From positions 4,544,001 to 4,608,000 of the forward strand of contig NZ_LT838813.1 in the NCBI RefSeq assembly GCF_900176595.1: a stretch of DNA of 64,000 nt, read 5' to 3'. The DNA is from Aquiflexum balticum DSM 16537 (GTDB lineage: Bacteria > Bacteroidota > Bacteroidia > Cytophagales > Cyclobacteriaceae). Positions 1 to 7,996 of this stretch are shown in pieces. The notes below the pieces were generated by a model. The model saw only the letters and a program-made list of their open reading frames with translations, did not search any database and was not told where the DNA came from. The translations under genes and the position numbers were made by a program. The first letter of the stretch is position 1. Each line of letters opens with the position of its first letter.

Positions 1-577
1 CTTTACCTGCACGGAGATAAGTATTCATTTTACCATAGGAAAACTGAGACATGGCCATATCCAACACGATATGGCCTGACTTTCTGGGTATTGCAATTAC
101 CAAGGGATTATTCCCCAATTTTGGTTCGCTTCCACCCCAAGCGGGCATATTGGGTTTCGTATTTGTAAAACAAATTCCGATACAACCTGCCGCTGCAGCC
201 TGCCAACCATAATTTCCAGCCCGCATCCAATGATTGGTATTCTGCAATGCAATCATTCCTATTCCAAATTCTTTGGATAAACGAATTGTCCTATCCATAC
301 AAATAAAAGCATTCAGCATGCCTGGGCCCAAATTACCGTTCCATCTTTCAAAAAAACCGAAAGCATCCTTAAGTTCGGCCTGCTTTTCGGGAAAGACAAG
401 TTTGTTTCTGATCATTTTCAAAAAAACCGGAACCCTGTCCAATCCATGGGAAGGGACTCCTTCCAGACTTGCTTTTGCAAAAAGTTCCGCACATAAATCC
501 GCTTTTTCTTTTGAGAAACCATATTTAATAAAAATTTCATTTAAAATCGGGGTAACTTCATTGTAGGCTATTCTCAT
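1..577 (-). CDS. yiaK: 2,3-diketo-L-gulonate reductase / 3-dehydro-L-gulonate 2-dehydrogenase, partial (3' end outside window)
   Basis: The gene reads leftwards from an ATG at 577 and leaves the window before its stop, so only about the first 192 residues are visible. The sequence belongs to the malate/L-lactate dehydrogenase-like (Ldh_2) family of NAD(P)H oxidoreductases. It matches the YiaK branch, with a VPSHGLDR segment around the conserved His44, NTNHWMRAGNYGWQ at residues 113-126 and PAWGGSEPKLGNNP at about 145-158. YiaK enzymes reduce 2,3-diketo-L-gulonate in the cytoplasm during ascorbate or uronate-type sugar catabolism. It starts 37 bases after the GH26 mannanase stop on the same strand, so the two may be cotranscribed. 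Substrate assignment is by family only; a related 2-keto acid is possible. Confidence 0.88.
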   Translation of the reverse strand, partial: MRIAYNEVTPILNEIFIKYGFSKEKADLCAELFAKASLEGVPSHGLDRVPVFLKMIRNKLVFPEKQAELKDAFGFFERWNGNLGPGMLNAFICMDRTIRLSKEFGIGMIALQNTNHWMRAGNYGWQAAAAGCIGICFTNTKPNMPAWGGSEPKLGNNPLVIAIPRKSGHIVLDMAMSQFSYGKMNTYLRAGK

Positions 578-613
578 GATCTTTTATTGGACTCGGGTAA
601 AGACTGAGTTAAT

Positions 614-1756
614 TCATTTTCTGTAAATATTTTTCAGGTCATCTTCAAAGATGGTATAAGGATCTCCGTAAAATTTAAGGAAATCCGGAACACTGACCTG
701 ACCTGGAAATGGAGCGTAATAATGTGTTGGACTTCTGGAATCATTTCGCCAGACCAAAACATAGGACATTCTCAGTTTTTCCTTCTTCATGGTTTTGAGT
801 AAGGTTTCTGTCCACCAGGTTGTATCAGGAATGGATTCCAATCCGGTTTCTGTAAAGGCCGCTAATTTTTTCTTTTTGATCGCATAATCCGAAACTATTT
901 TCAGTTTTAAAGCCGCCGTATCTACAGAATTTCTGTTTCTTCCCAGATCACCGTAATTATCCATCCCTACCATATCTACCCATTCATCACCAGGATACCT
1001 TTCCAGATATTCCTCTTCAGTCAAATATCTGTTGTCAGGTGAAAAGGCATATATAAAATTATTGACTCCCAAAGAGTCCCGTAGGTACGAAACGGTAAAT
1101 TTCCATAAACTGATAAATTCTTCCCTGCTGGTATGTTTTTTGCCCCACCAAAACCAATCCCCGTCAAACTCGTGGTAAGGCCTGAAAATCATCGGCACCA
1201 ATTTCCCATCATTTCCCTTAACAGACTTGGCCCATTCTCCTATTCCATCCAGAATTTCTTTATAGATATCATGAGATTCACCACCAGGAATGATATACCT
1301 GACAGCTGGCTTGGAAATAGAATCCTTCCAATAAAACCCACCTCCTGAAACAGGATTTGAAAAATGCCAAGCCACTGTAACCACACCGCCCCTATCATAT
1401 GTATCCGAAACAATTTTTCTGAGATTGTCTTTGTTTTTTTTGACAATGTCCTCAGAACTCCCTGAAAAGCCCATTAAATCTATTCCAATTACTGCAGGGT
1501 GGGAACCAGTAACCGATTTGACATCCGACCTGTTCTCCTCCCCCGTCCAGCCATGCCCATATTCAGTAGCATGCTGATGGCCAAACAAGGTGTGGTTTTT
1601 AGATAATTTTGCAAGATTGTGGTACAGGTTTACCGTTTCTTTTGTGGCATTTGAATCAATCGGCTTGCCATATTTCAAACTTGTGCAACCTATCAAAAAA
1701 AAACAGGAAACTATGACGTATAAAAAACGAAAGGTGAAGTTGGAAAGGGTTTTCAT
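614..1756 (-). CDS. GH26 family endo-beta-1,4-mannanase, lipoprotein
   Basis: A glycoside hydrolase family 26 protein of 380 residues, predicted to cut beta-1,4-mannan or a related beta-glycan outside the inner membrane. The chosen ATG at 1756 gives a lipoprotein signal (hydrophobic run, then FFLIGC with Cys24). Frames further upstream (to 1948) overlap the DUF1330 gene and read as non-coding; ATGs at 1762 and 1774 are also possible. The general acid is Glu196 in FRPYHEFDGDWFWW and the nucleophile Glu303 in AAFTETG, both in typical GH26 surroundings. GHQHATEYGHGW near the N-terminus of the mature part is the usual first strand. No SusC/SusD pair is nearby, so this is not a classical polysaccharide utilisation locus. 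Confidence 0.92.
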   Translation of the reverse strand: MKTLSNFTFRFLYVIVSCFFLIGCTSLKYGKPIDSNATKETVNLYHNLAKLSKNHTLFGHQHATEYGHGWTGEENRSDVKSVTGSHPAVIGIDLMGFSGSSEDIVKKNKDNLRKIVSDTYDRGGVVTVAWHFSNPVSGGGFYWKDSISKPAVRYIIPGGESHDIYKEILDGIGEWAKSVKGNDGKLVPMIFRPYHEFDGDWFWWGKKHTSREEFISLWKFTVSYLRDSLGVNNFIYAFSPDNRYLTEEEYLERYPGDEWVDMVGMDNYGDLGRNRNSVDTAALKLKIVSDYAIKKKKLAAFTETGLESIPDTTWWTETLLKTMKKEKLRMSYVLVWRNDSRSPTHYYAPFPGQVSVPDFLKFYGDPYTIFEDDLKNIYRK

Positions 1757-1860
1757 AGTCATCGGATGTTTCATTCGGTCAACGAAAAATAACTCATTCC
1801 CTTGACTCAGAGAAGAAAAATTATACCAATGATTTGAAAGTGGATTTAAATTTTCCCTAC

Positions 1861-2148
1861 TTATTGACTCTCTACCACCAACATCTTTGAGTTTGCCGCT
1901 TGATACCGGATGTTTTTGGCAATGGTATATTCCGGTGAGGCCCACCAATCTTTGGCTGTTTGGACATCCGGAAATTCAAGAATGACGAGTCTTTCAGGAT
2001 TCCAATCTCCTTCCAAGGATTCGGTTTTTGAACCACGTACTACAAAACGGCCTCCGAATTTTTGGATGGTGCCCAAGGTATGTTTTTTATACTCTTCGTA
2101 AAGTTCAGGATTGTGGATTTCGATTTCTACTAGGACGAGGGCGGGCAT
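1861..2148 (-). CDS. DUF1330 domain protein
   Basis: A 95-residue cytoplasmic protein of the DUF1330 family (a dimeric alpha/beta ferredoxin-like fold). It begins MPALVLVEIEIHNPELYEEY, has the central GGRFVVRGSK strand, an ERLVILEFPD strand and the helix containing WWASPEY, all in the family order and length. The biochemical role of the family is not established. It lies about 100 bases before the GH26 gene on the same strand and could head a DUF1330-GH26-yiaK transcript. Confidence 0.82.
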   Translation of the reverse strand: MPALVLVEIEIHNPELYEEYKKHTLGTIQKFGGRFVVRGSKTESLEGDWNPERLVILEFPDVQTAKDWWASPEYTIAKNIRYQAANSKMLVVESQ

Positions 2149-2158
2149 GGTTAGGGGA

Positions 2159-2195
2159 TTTTAGATTGTAGATTGTTGATTTTGGATTTGATTTG
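2159..2195. repeat. Low-complexity TTTAGATTGTAGATT-type intergenic repeat
   Basis: A run of imperfect TTAGATTGTAGATTGTTGATT units immediately upstream of the DUF1330 gene. The same wording recurs at 57143-57190 and 63430-63464. Confidence 0.5.
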
Positions 2196-2211
2196 AATGG
2201 TTCTAATTGAA

Positions 2212-2223
2212 CAAATCGGTTTG
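2212..2223. promoter_or_regulatory. Weak LacI-type operator candidate
   Basis: CAAATCGGTTTG is a near-palindrome centred on CG (10 of 12 positions symmetric), 64 bases upstream of the DUF1330 ATG. Its shape resembles the two better palindromes in front of lacI (3033-3044 and 3217-3232). Assignment to the same regulator is inference. Confidence 0.2.
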
Positions 2224-2335
2224 ATCACTTCAATTTCTTGGTTATCGTGGTTTGTAAATTTATGGGATTAAAGGGTGGGATCAATGAAAGTGATTGAAAA
2301 ATCCAATTCCTGAGATCGGTAAGATTATTTGGAAA

Positions 2336-2728
2336 TTATTGGGTCTTCAACATGGGTATGGCCCTTTTACAAAACTGGATCGCCAAACCCCAAGGATCTC
2401 TCAACATGACCAAGTGAGACCCATCCTCCAAAATATCATCAGATATCAAGAAGGCACCCTGATTGAGCAGCCTGTCTTTATCTTTCATTGGATCTGTTGA
2501 CACAAAAGCCAGGTGGACGACCAAGGGATTCAACTTTCCAAACTCCAAGATTGCACCTTTGGGATTGTGGTAGATTTCTAGCATGATAGTGCCGCTATCA
2601 TCTGCCAAAAAAGTCATAAAAGGTGAAGTTTCCATAGTCCTCACCATCTTCAGTCCCAAGTGTGCCACATACCAGTCTGCCATTTCCAAAGGGAATTCAA
2701 CGTTAAGTGCAAAGTGCTCGAATTTCAT
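2336..2728 (-). CDS. VOC (glyoxalase/bleomycin-resistance) family protein
   Basis: A 130-residue protein with the paired beta-alpha-beta-beta-beta modules of the vicinal-oxygen-chelate fold. Likely metal ligands are His5 in FEHFALNV, Glu51 in IMLEIYHN and the His in LVVHLAF. The position that usually holds the last acidic ligand reads GLAIQFCKR, with Gln instead of Glu, so metal binding may be altered. Typical relatives are lactoylglutathione lyase-like enzymes or small-molecule binding proteins; the substrate cannot be told. It stands alone between DUF1330 and the lacI upstream region. Confidence 0.82.
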   Translation of the reverse strand: MKFEHFALNVEFPLEMADWYVAHLGLKMVRTMETSPFMTFLADDSGTIMLEIYHNPKGAILEFGKLNPLVVHLAFVSTDPMKDKDRLLNQGAFLISDDILEDGSHLVMLRDPWGLAIQFCKRAIPMLKTQ

Positions 2729-2800
2729 AGTATTTGATTTTTATCTAATTTGAGAATCTTTTTTTAATAGCTAATGATATTCATCTTTTTCGTTTGGATT

Positions 2801-2983
2801 TTATTTGATTTTCAAATGAAATTCAATTACCCCATTCAAAACCTTTTCAAACCAAGGCTCAAACAACCAAAAAATATGGGGAGCATCATCAAATTCAATT
2901 ATTACTGTATAAATATTTTGCTTTGATAAAATGGATATCAAATCATCCCTCCCAGCATTGGATAAAATTTTAAAATCAAACAA
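2801..2983 (-). CDS. Possible small protein, unrecognised
   Basis: A 60-codon ATG-started frame with an acidic and aromatic composition (EFDDAPHIFWLFEPWFEKVL). I do not recognise a family. It sits in an AT-rich stretch of more than 600 bases without a clear gene, so it may be chance or a gene remnant. Confidence 0.2.
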   Translation of the reverse strand: MFDFKILSNAGRDDLISILSKQNIYTVIIEFDDAPHIFWLFEPWFEKVLNGVIEFHLKIK

Positions 2984-3032
2984 TTTGAATTGGCAAATTC
3001 AGGTTTTTTTTGAATAAATAAGACATATTTGA

Positions 3033-3044
3033 GCAATCGATTGC
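3033..3044. promoter_or_regulatory. LacI-family operator candidate (perfect palindrome)
   Basis: GCAATCGATTGC is a perfect 12-base palindrome centred on CG, the usual architecture of LacI-family operators. It lies 308 bases upstream of the lacI ATG and its centre is 186 bases from that of the second candidate, a spacing that would allow looping. Confidence 0.5.
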
Positions 3045-3216
3045 ATTAATAAAATTATTTAACTAAGAACAAAGCTTATGACAAATATTTTTTCAGAAAA
3101 AGAGTTTTAATTGCTATTTAACTTGTTTTTTAGAATATTATATGGAAATATTAGAATCTGTATTCTGAAATATTTACGTATAACATTTGAATAATTGTTC
3201 AATTATATGTTATATT

Positions 3217-3232
3217 GCGCAAACGATTACAT
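3217..3232. promoter_or_regulatory. LacI-family operator candidate
   Basis: GCGCAAACGATTACAT contains an imperfect palindrome (GCAAACG/CGATTAC) centred on CG, 18 bases before the small ORF at 3251 and about 120 bases before lacI. It fits autoregulation or induction of this locus by a sugar acid. Confidence 0.5.
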
Positions 3233-3250
3233 TTTAATATTTTTAAACTA

Positions 3251-3355
3251 ATGCATATAAATTTAGAGACCCGACATACCAATCATCCTTTAGATGATAA
3301 AAGTTGTTCTCTAATGTCTCATCCAGATAGTTCAGGGCTAAACTCTAAAAAATGA
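3251..3355 (+). pseudogene. Short ORF resembling the N-terminus of KduI (possible gene remnant)
   Basis: An ATG-started frame of 34 codons whose stop overlaps the lacI start (ATGA). Its beginning, NLETRHTNHPLDDK, resembles the first strand of 5-dehydro-4-deoxy-D-glucuronate isomerase (KduI), and similarity ends after about 15-20 residues. KduI would fit a uronate operon controlled by this regulator. The match is short, so the alternative is a leader peptide that couples translation to lacI, or chance. Confidence 0.3.
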
Positions 3356-4374
3356 AAAAAGGAAAAGCAACCATACATGACATAGCGGAAAAGCTGAACA
3401 TAACTGCCTCAACGGTTTCAAGGGCATTAAATGATAGTCCACGAATTTCTGAGAACACCAAAAAATTGGTCATTAAGATGGCTAAACATCTTAATTATCA
3501 ACCAAATCATATCGCTTCGGCCTTAAGAAGTGGGAAAAGTAAATTAATTGGGGTGGTTGTTCCAACTGCCAATAGGAATTTCTTTTCATCAGTCGTCAGG
3601 GGCATTGAAGAAATTGCCAATAATCTCGATTATAAGGTTATTATTTCCCAATCCTATGATAGCTATAAAAAGGAAGTTGACACGGTTGAAGCCTTGCTGA
3701 ATGCACGTGTTGATGGGATTATCGCTTCCATAGCCAAAAACACTGAAAATTTTGATCATTTTCAAAAAGTACTTGACAAAGGGATCCCTTTAGTTCTATT
3801 TGACCGAATCACCAATGAACTCGAAGTCAGTCAGGTGGTCATTGATGATTACCTTGGTGCTTATCAAGTTGTGGATCATCTGATCAAAGGGGGTTGTAAA
3901 AAGATAGTGCATTTTACAAGTCCCAAAAAGATCAGTATTTACAAAGATAGAATGCGTGGATACGAGGATGCCTTAAAAGATCATGGCATTTCATTTAACG
4001 CTGAATTGATTGAAGAAAGCAATTTGCAATTAGAAGATGGCAGGAATAGTATGGAAAATATTATCAAAAAAGGAATATCCTTTGATGCTGTTTTTTCCAG
4101 TTCCGATTATGCAGCTATGGGGGCAATGCAGATACTCAAAGAGAAAGGATTTAAAATTCCCGAACAAGTGATGCTAGCTGGTTTTGGTAACGAACCTTTC
4201 ACATCATTTACAGACCCCCCTATCACCACGGTAGATCAAAAAAGTATTCCCATGGGACATGTCACCGCGGAAACATTTTTTGCATTGATAAAGAATGGCA
4301 AAAAAGATGAAGTTCCACAAAAAACAGTTTTAAAGCCTGAACTGATTGTCAGGAAATCAACTCAAAAAAACTAA
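3352..4374 (+). CDS. LacI-family transcriptional regulator
   Basis: A 340-residue repressor of the LacI/GalR family. The DNA-binding helix-turn-helix and hinge occupy residues 5-60 (ATIHDIAEKLNITASTVSRA, then HLNYQPNHIASALRSGKS). The rest is the periplasmic-binding-protein-like sensor domain, starting LIGVVVPTANRNFFS and including the FDRI and GFGNEPFTSF landmarks near the end. The neighbours (uxaC remnant 19 bases downstream, uxaB, a possible kduI remnant upstream) point to a hexuronate or derived keto-acid inducer. Two CG-centred palindromes upstream suggest autoregulation. The ligand is inferred from context only. Confidence 0.93.
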   Translation: MKKGKATIHDIAEKLNITASTVSRALNDSPRISENTKKLVIKMAKHLNYQPNHIASALRSGKSKLIGVVVPTANRNFFSSVVRGIEEIANNLDYKVIISQSYDSYKKEVDTVEALLNARVDGIIASIAKNTENFDHFQKVLDKGIPLVLFDRITNELEVSQVVIDDYLGAYQVVDHLIKGGCKKIVHFTSPKKISIYKDRMRGYEDALKDHGISFNAELIEESNLQLEDGRNSMENIIKKGISFDAVFSSSDYAAMGAMQILKEKGFKIPEQVMLAGFGNEPFTSFTDPPITTVDQKSIPMGHVTAETFFALIKNGKKDEVPQKTVLKPELIVRKSTQKN

Positions 4375-4393
4375 CTTATTGAGTATCAATATC

Positions 4394-4571
4394 ATGAAAA
4401 GTAACGTTTTGACAAAATCAAAATTCCTTAGGGAAGATTCTTTGTTGGAAGCTTAATTCTAAAAATTGCTTTATCATGATTACTCATCGAAGCAGCCCAT
4501 CATTGATTACCATTGCCATCTTTCTCCAAATGACATTGCTACCAACAGGAAAATTTAATAACCTTAAAGAA
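4394..4571 (+). pseudogene. uxaC: uxaC (glucuronate/galacturonate isomerase) 5' remnant
   Basis: From an ATG at 4394 the frame reads like the first ~58 residues of UxaC: KFLREDSLLEA, two in-frame TAA stops (4454 and 4460), [11 protein letters not shown], then [19 protein letters not shown]. The DYHCHL motif with its metal-binding His pair is the hallmark of uronate isomerase. One extra A in the run at about 4559-4562 then shifts the frame; in the shifted frame it continues FNNLKE and ends exactly at the uxaB ATG. The other ~400 residues are missing. This is a decayed and truncated isomerase gene, 19 bases after lacI, showing that the operon once contained uxaC. Confidence 0.8.
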
Positions 4572-5968
4572 TGAAACCACTCAATAGAAATAACATAAAA
4601 GTTCCGGAAAGGCCAATAAAGGTTTTACAATTCGGTGAAGGAAATTTCCTTCGCGGGTTTGTGGACTGGATGATTGATGTGATGAATGAGAAGACTGATT
4701 TTAATGGCGATGTCCAGATTGTGCAGCCACTGTCCCAAGGAATGGGAAATTTATTGAACTCCCAAGATGGTTTGTTCCACGTAAAATTAGAGGGGATTCA
4801 ATCAGGTGAAATAGTTCAAAAAGCAAGACTCATTACTTGTGTTAAGGGAGTGACCAATCCGTTTGAGGATTATAATGCCTATTTGAAGTTGGGAGAAAAT
4901 AAAGATTTGAAATTTGTGATTTCCAATACTACTGAAGCAGGAATCATATTTGATTCTTCAGACAATTCTTTCGAAGTACTTCCTTTGACTTTTCCCGGAA
5001 AATTAACATCTCTTTTGTTTCATAGATTTAATAATTTTTCAGGAGCTCCTGATAAAGGGTTAGTCATTATACCCTGTGAATTGATCGATAAAAACGGGAT
5101 ACAACTAAAATCCACAGTTCTCGATTACGCCAGACTTTGGAATCTACCGGAAACATTTACCAAATGGCTAAATGAGCATAACATTTTCTGTAATACTCTT
5201 GTAGATAGGATTGTCCCAGGTTTTCCAAAAGAAAATATTATGGAAATACAGAATGAATTGGGATTTGAGGACAATTTGGTGGTTATGGCCGAACCCTTTC
5301 ATTTTTGGGTAATAGAAAGTCCTGAAAATCTGCAAGAAATTTTTCCTGCCATAAAAGCTGGACTTCAGGTAAAATTCGTTCAGGACCAAAGTCCATACCG
5401 TACCAGAAAAGTCAGGATCTTGAATGGTGCCCATTCTGCTTTGGTGCCTGTTGCGTACCTAAGTGGATTCAGAACTGTCAGAGAAGCTGTAGCAGACAAA
5501 AAAATTGGAAAATTTATTTCAGATACTATCTACGAAGAAATTATCCCCACACTTGATCTGCCAAAAGAGGAATTGGAACAGTTTGCATCAGATGTAATGG
5601 ATAGGTTTCTAAATCCATTTATCCATCATAAATTGATTTCCATTTCATTGAATTCGATTTCCAAATTTAAAGTCCGGGTATTGCCCAGTCTTTTGGAATA
5701 CCATAGCAGAAAAGGTAATTGGCCCAAAAATCTCACCCGGTCTCTTGCCGCTTTGTTAAAATTTTATAGTGGTAAAGCAGGTAAAGAAACTATTGAATTA
5801 AAAGATGATGCTCATGTTTTGGAATTCTTTGAAAAGATTTGGAAGGAAGAAGAGCTATCTTTTATTGTTTCTGAAACACTTGGAAGAGTTGATTTCTGGG
5901 GGGAAGATTTACGAAAGTTCGATGGATTGGAGAAGGAGGTATTGAAACAATTGGAAGAATTGGTTTGA
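4571..5968 (+). CDS. uxaB: Tagaturonate reductase (altronate oxidoreductase)
   Basis: A 465-residue member of the mannitol dehydrogenase family, matching UxaB. It has the N-terminal nucleotide-binding loop LQFGEGNFLRGFVDWM at residues 19-34, the ISNTTEAGI segment near 118 and the catalytic-region landmarks DRIVPGFPK and KVRILNGAHSALVP. UxaB reduces D-tagaturonate to D-altronate with NADH in the cytoplasm, a step of galacturonate catabolism. The preceding isomerase gene uxaC is reduced to a fragment that ends at this ATG, and no uxaA is visible nearby. The enzyme therefore depends on tagaturonate made elsewhere, or acts on a related keto-acid. The frame itself is intact. Confidence 0.93.
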   Translation: MKPLNRNNIKVPERPIKVLQFGEGNFLRGFVDWMIDVMNEKTDFNGDVQIVQPLSQGMGNLLNSQDGLFHVKLEGIQSGEIVQKARLITCVKGVTNPFEDYNAYLKLGENKDLKFVISNTTEAGIIFDSSDNSFEVLPLTFPGKLTSLLFHRFNNFSGAPDKGLVIIPCELIDKNGIQLKSTVLDYARLWNLPETFTKWLNEHNIFCNTLVDRIVPGFPKENIMEIQNELGFEDNLVVMAEPFHFWVIESPENLQEIFPAIKAGLQVKFVQDQSPYRTRKVRILNGAHSALVPVAYLSGFRTVREAVADKKIGKFISDTIYEEIIPTLDLPKEELEQFASDVMDRFLNPFIHHKLISISLNSISKFKVRVLPSLLEYHSRKGNWPKNLTRSLAALLKFYSGKAGKETIELKDDAHVLEFFEKIWKEEELSFIVSETLGRVDFWGEDLRKFDGLEKEVLKQLEELV

Positions 5969-6154
5969 GTTAATTTTTGATAAGAAAATGGACCAAGTCA
6001 AAAATCATTTCCCAGTCTTTCCTATTCTCCACTCCTACCTTTTTTCTTTTCAACTATTGTGATTTTAATTAAATCGGTTGGATGAATTCAATTTACTCTA
6101 CCGCAGCCATTTAGAAAAAGTAAAAAAATCATTTTTTGCTTATTTCAAACTTGT

Positions 6155-6676
6155 TCAAAAGCCAAGTTGTATTTCCAAATGAAGTTCTTCCTCGACTTTG
6201 ATCAGTCCTCCCATTTTTTTGGGGGTTTCCAATGCCAATTCTTCAAAGCTTAAAACCAAATATCCTGAAACACCTGCAGGAGTTCTTTTTAATACCAGGG
6301 CTGGGAAATTGAGTTTTTTTCCTACCAAGTCAACCGAAAGATCACAGGTATAATGTCCATAATTGGACTTCAGATTTCGCACTTTGACTTTAGCTGTTGG
6401 AAATTGTTCCGCCTTGATGGTTTTTCTGAAATCTCTGTTCAGTAAAAAATTGCCACATGAAAAATCATTGACCGGTATATCAAAAATCAAATCTTTCCCG
6501 GATTTGTCATAGTCAATATAAAGCGTGTCCTTTAAACCGTTTTTAGCATAATCACAATTGAATCCGCCTATAGAAGTCTGTCCACTTACAGTAATTACTT
6601 TCTTGGTGACGATGACTTCTCTTTCTTTGAGGTCGGGATTTAAAAGGATCAGAAAAAGGATTAAAAGGACACGCAT
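6155..6676 (-). CDS. YceI-like periplasmic protein
   Basis: A 173-residue protein with a hydrophobic N-terminus (MRVLLILFLILLNPD) acting as a probable secretion signal. It shows the YceI-type lipocalin-like pattern: VSGQTSIGGFNCDY near the start, then a region reading FLLNRDFRKTIKAEQFPTAK, which corresponds to the YceI motif in which intermediate residues precede the Phe-Pro turn. It is more divergent than the YceI protein at 7997-8578, with which it brackets the porin gene. YceI folds bind long apolar molecules such as polyisoprenoids. The specific ligand is unknown. The gap to the porin is only 13 bases, which supports one transcript. Confidence 0.7.
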   Translation of the reverse strand: MRVLLILFLILLNPDLKEREVIVTKKVITVSGQTSIGGFNCDYAKNGLKDTLYIDYDKSGKDLIFDIPVNDFSCGNFLLNRDFRKTIKAEQFPTAKVKVRNLKSNYGHYTCDLSVDLVGKKLNFPALVLKRTPAGVSGYLVLSFEELALETPKKMGGLIKVEEELHLEIQLGF

Positions 6677-6689
6677 ATTAATTTTTGGA

Positions 6690-7985
6690 TTAGAAGCCTA
6701 TCACTCCTTCGATCATCAGACCATTGAATCTACCACCGTTGAACCTATCTGTGGCAGCAAAGTCGTTATAGTTTTGGCTAACATACTCCAATTTAGCAAG
6801 AACATTTTTAGTTACAAACCAACCACCACCAACTTGGATTCTGTCAAGACTTACTTCAAGTCCAGATCCTGCCAATGGGCCACTTACTTTGTTATATCTT
6901 CCAGCCAAGTAGAATTTTTCACGACTACCAAATCTGTAGACCAAGTCAGCACCTGTTTGGTTCCAAGTTCTGTCATCTGTTTCATTTCTGGCTTTACCGG
7001 TTGATCTCTCAAAGTTACCAAAAAACTCCAAGCCATGGAATTTGATGAAAGGGTTGAATACAAAGGCAGTAATGTTATTTGTCTGATTTGGGCTAAATCT
7101 ACCTGAGGTAAAGTTTGCGGAAGTAGTTGCAAGCGTGTTTTCCATTACAAGATAATATCTTGACCCGGCCCTGTCTCCTGCCCAAAGTGTATTTCTTTGA
7201 GAACTTTTTGTAGTGTATACAGAACCTGTTAATCTAATTCTCAAATTATCAGCCACATATTTGTCATAACCGAATTTACCGATAAAGTTTGGTTTTCTGT
7301 TATCCGGATTTGTTACACCGCCTTGGATTTCACCACCTGTGATAGCAGCCATGGCCAACCAGCCGTTGCTTTGGAAGAAAATCTCTCCACCAACTTCAGT
7401 AGTGAATGCATCCATGATGTAGTTACCAACAAATGGGTTCCACATGGCATTACCATTGTCTGATCTTCTAAAGTGTGCGTCACCATAGTTAATTTCCATG
7501 TGACCAACACGGACGGTTAGGTATTTGTCAAACCAGTCTGTATTACCCAAATTCAAGAAGCCCAACTTGTCAACCTGAAGGTATCCACCTTTAACCCAGG
7601 TTTCCGGATGGTGTCTTGAGGAAAGATAAGTCATCAGGTTCAATCTCAAACCATCTGCCAATTCAACATCAATGTTAAGGTTGGCAGTTGCAAGGTTAGT
7701 ACCCGCACCAATATCAATAAGTTGATTGACATTCACATTGTTTGCATTCAATACCGGCGTGGCAGTATTTTCATGGCTAAGGCTTTGCCATTGTTGTGCA
7801 AAGTGTCCACCGATTCTTACTTTCATGCCTTCGAAGGCCACGGTATCTTCTTTTCCTGTTTCAAAGATGTTTATACCTCTTTGATCATATGGTCTCCAGA
7901 ATTGAACGTCTCTCTGAAGTCCCTGTGCCATTCCGGAAAACAAAAATCCGAGGAAAGCAATTGCTGTGATTATGAGCTTTTTCAT
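6690..7985 (-). CDS. Outer-membrane porin-like beta-barrel protein
   Basis: A 431-residue protein with a signal peptide (MKKLIITAIAFLGFLFSGMAQ) and a C-terminal aromatic residue (IEGVIGF), both typical of outer-membrane barrels. The body is a succession of short amphipathic strands rich in Gly, Asn and aromatic residues (for example KVRIGGHFAQQW and LRLNLMTYLSSRHHPETW). RVGHMEINYGDAHFRRSDN resembles the phosphate-selective porin (OprP/OprO)-type barrels found in Bacteroidota, but selectivity cannot be read from sequence. It lies 11 bases after a YceI gene and 13 bases before a second YceI-like gene, forming a three-gene unit. Confidence 0.82.
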   Translation of the reverse strand: MKKLIITAIAFLGFLFSGMAQGLQRDVQFWRPYDQRGINIFETGKEDTVAFEGMKVRIGGHFAQQWQSLSHENTATPVLNANNVNVNQLIDIGAGTNLATANLNIDVELADGLRLNLMTYLSSRHHPETWVKGGYLQVDKLGFLNLGNTDWFDKYLTVRVGHMEINYGDAHFRRSDNGNAMWNPFVGNYIMDAFTTEVGGEIFFQSNGWLAMAAITGGEIQGGVTNPDNRKPNFIGKFGYDKYVADNLRIRLTGSVYTTKSSQRNTLWAGDRAGSRYYLVMENTLATTSANFTSGRFSPNQTNNITAFVFNPFIKFHGLEFFGNFERSTGKARNETDDRTWNQTGADLVYRFGSREKFYLAGRYNKVSGPLAGSGLEVSLDRIQVGGGWFVTKNVLAKLEYVSQNYNDFAATDRFNGGRFNGLMIEGVIGF

Positions 7986-7996
7986 AGTTGTGTATT

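Noticed and set aside
1757-1948. 64-residue N-terminal extension of the GH26 frame
   Set aside because: It overlaps the DUF1330 gene, precedes a clean lipoprotein signal and has no resemblance to GH26 N-termini.
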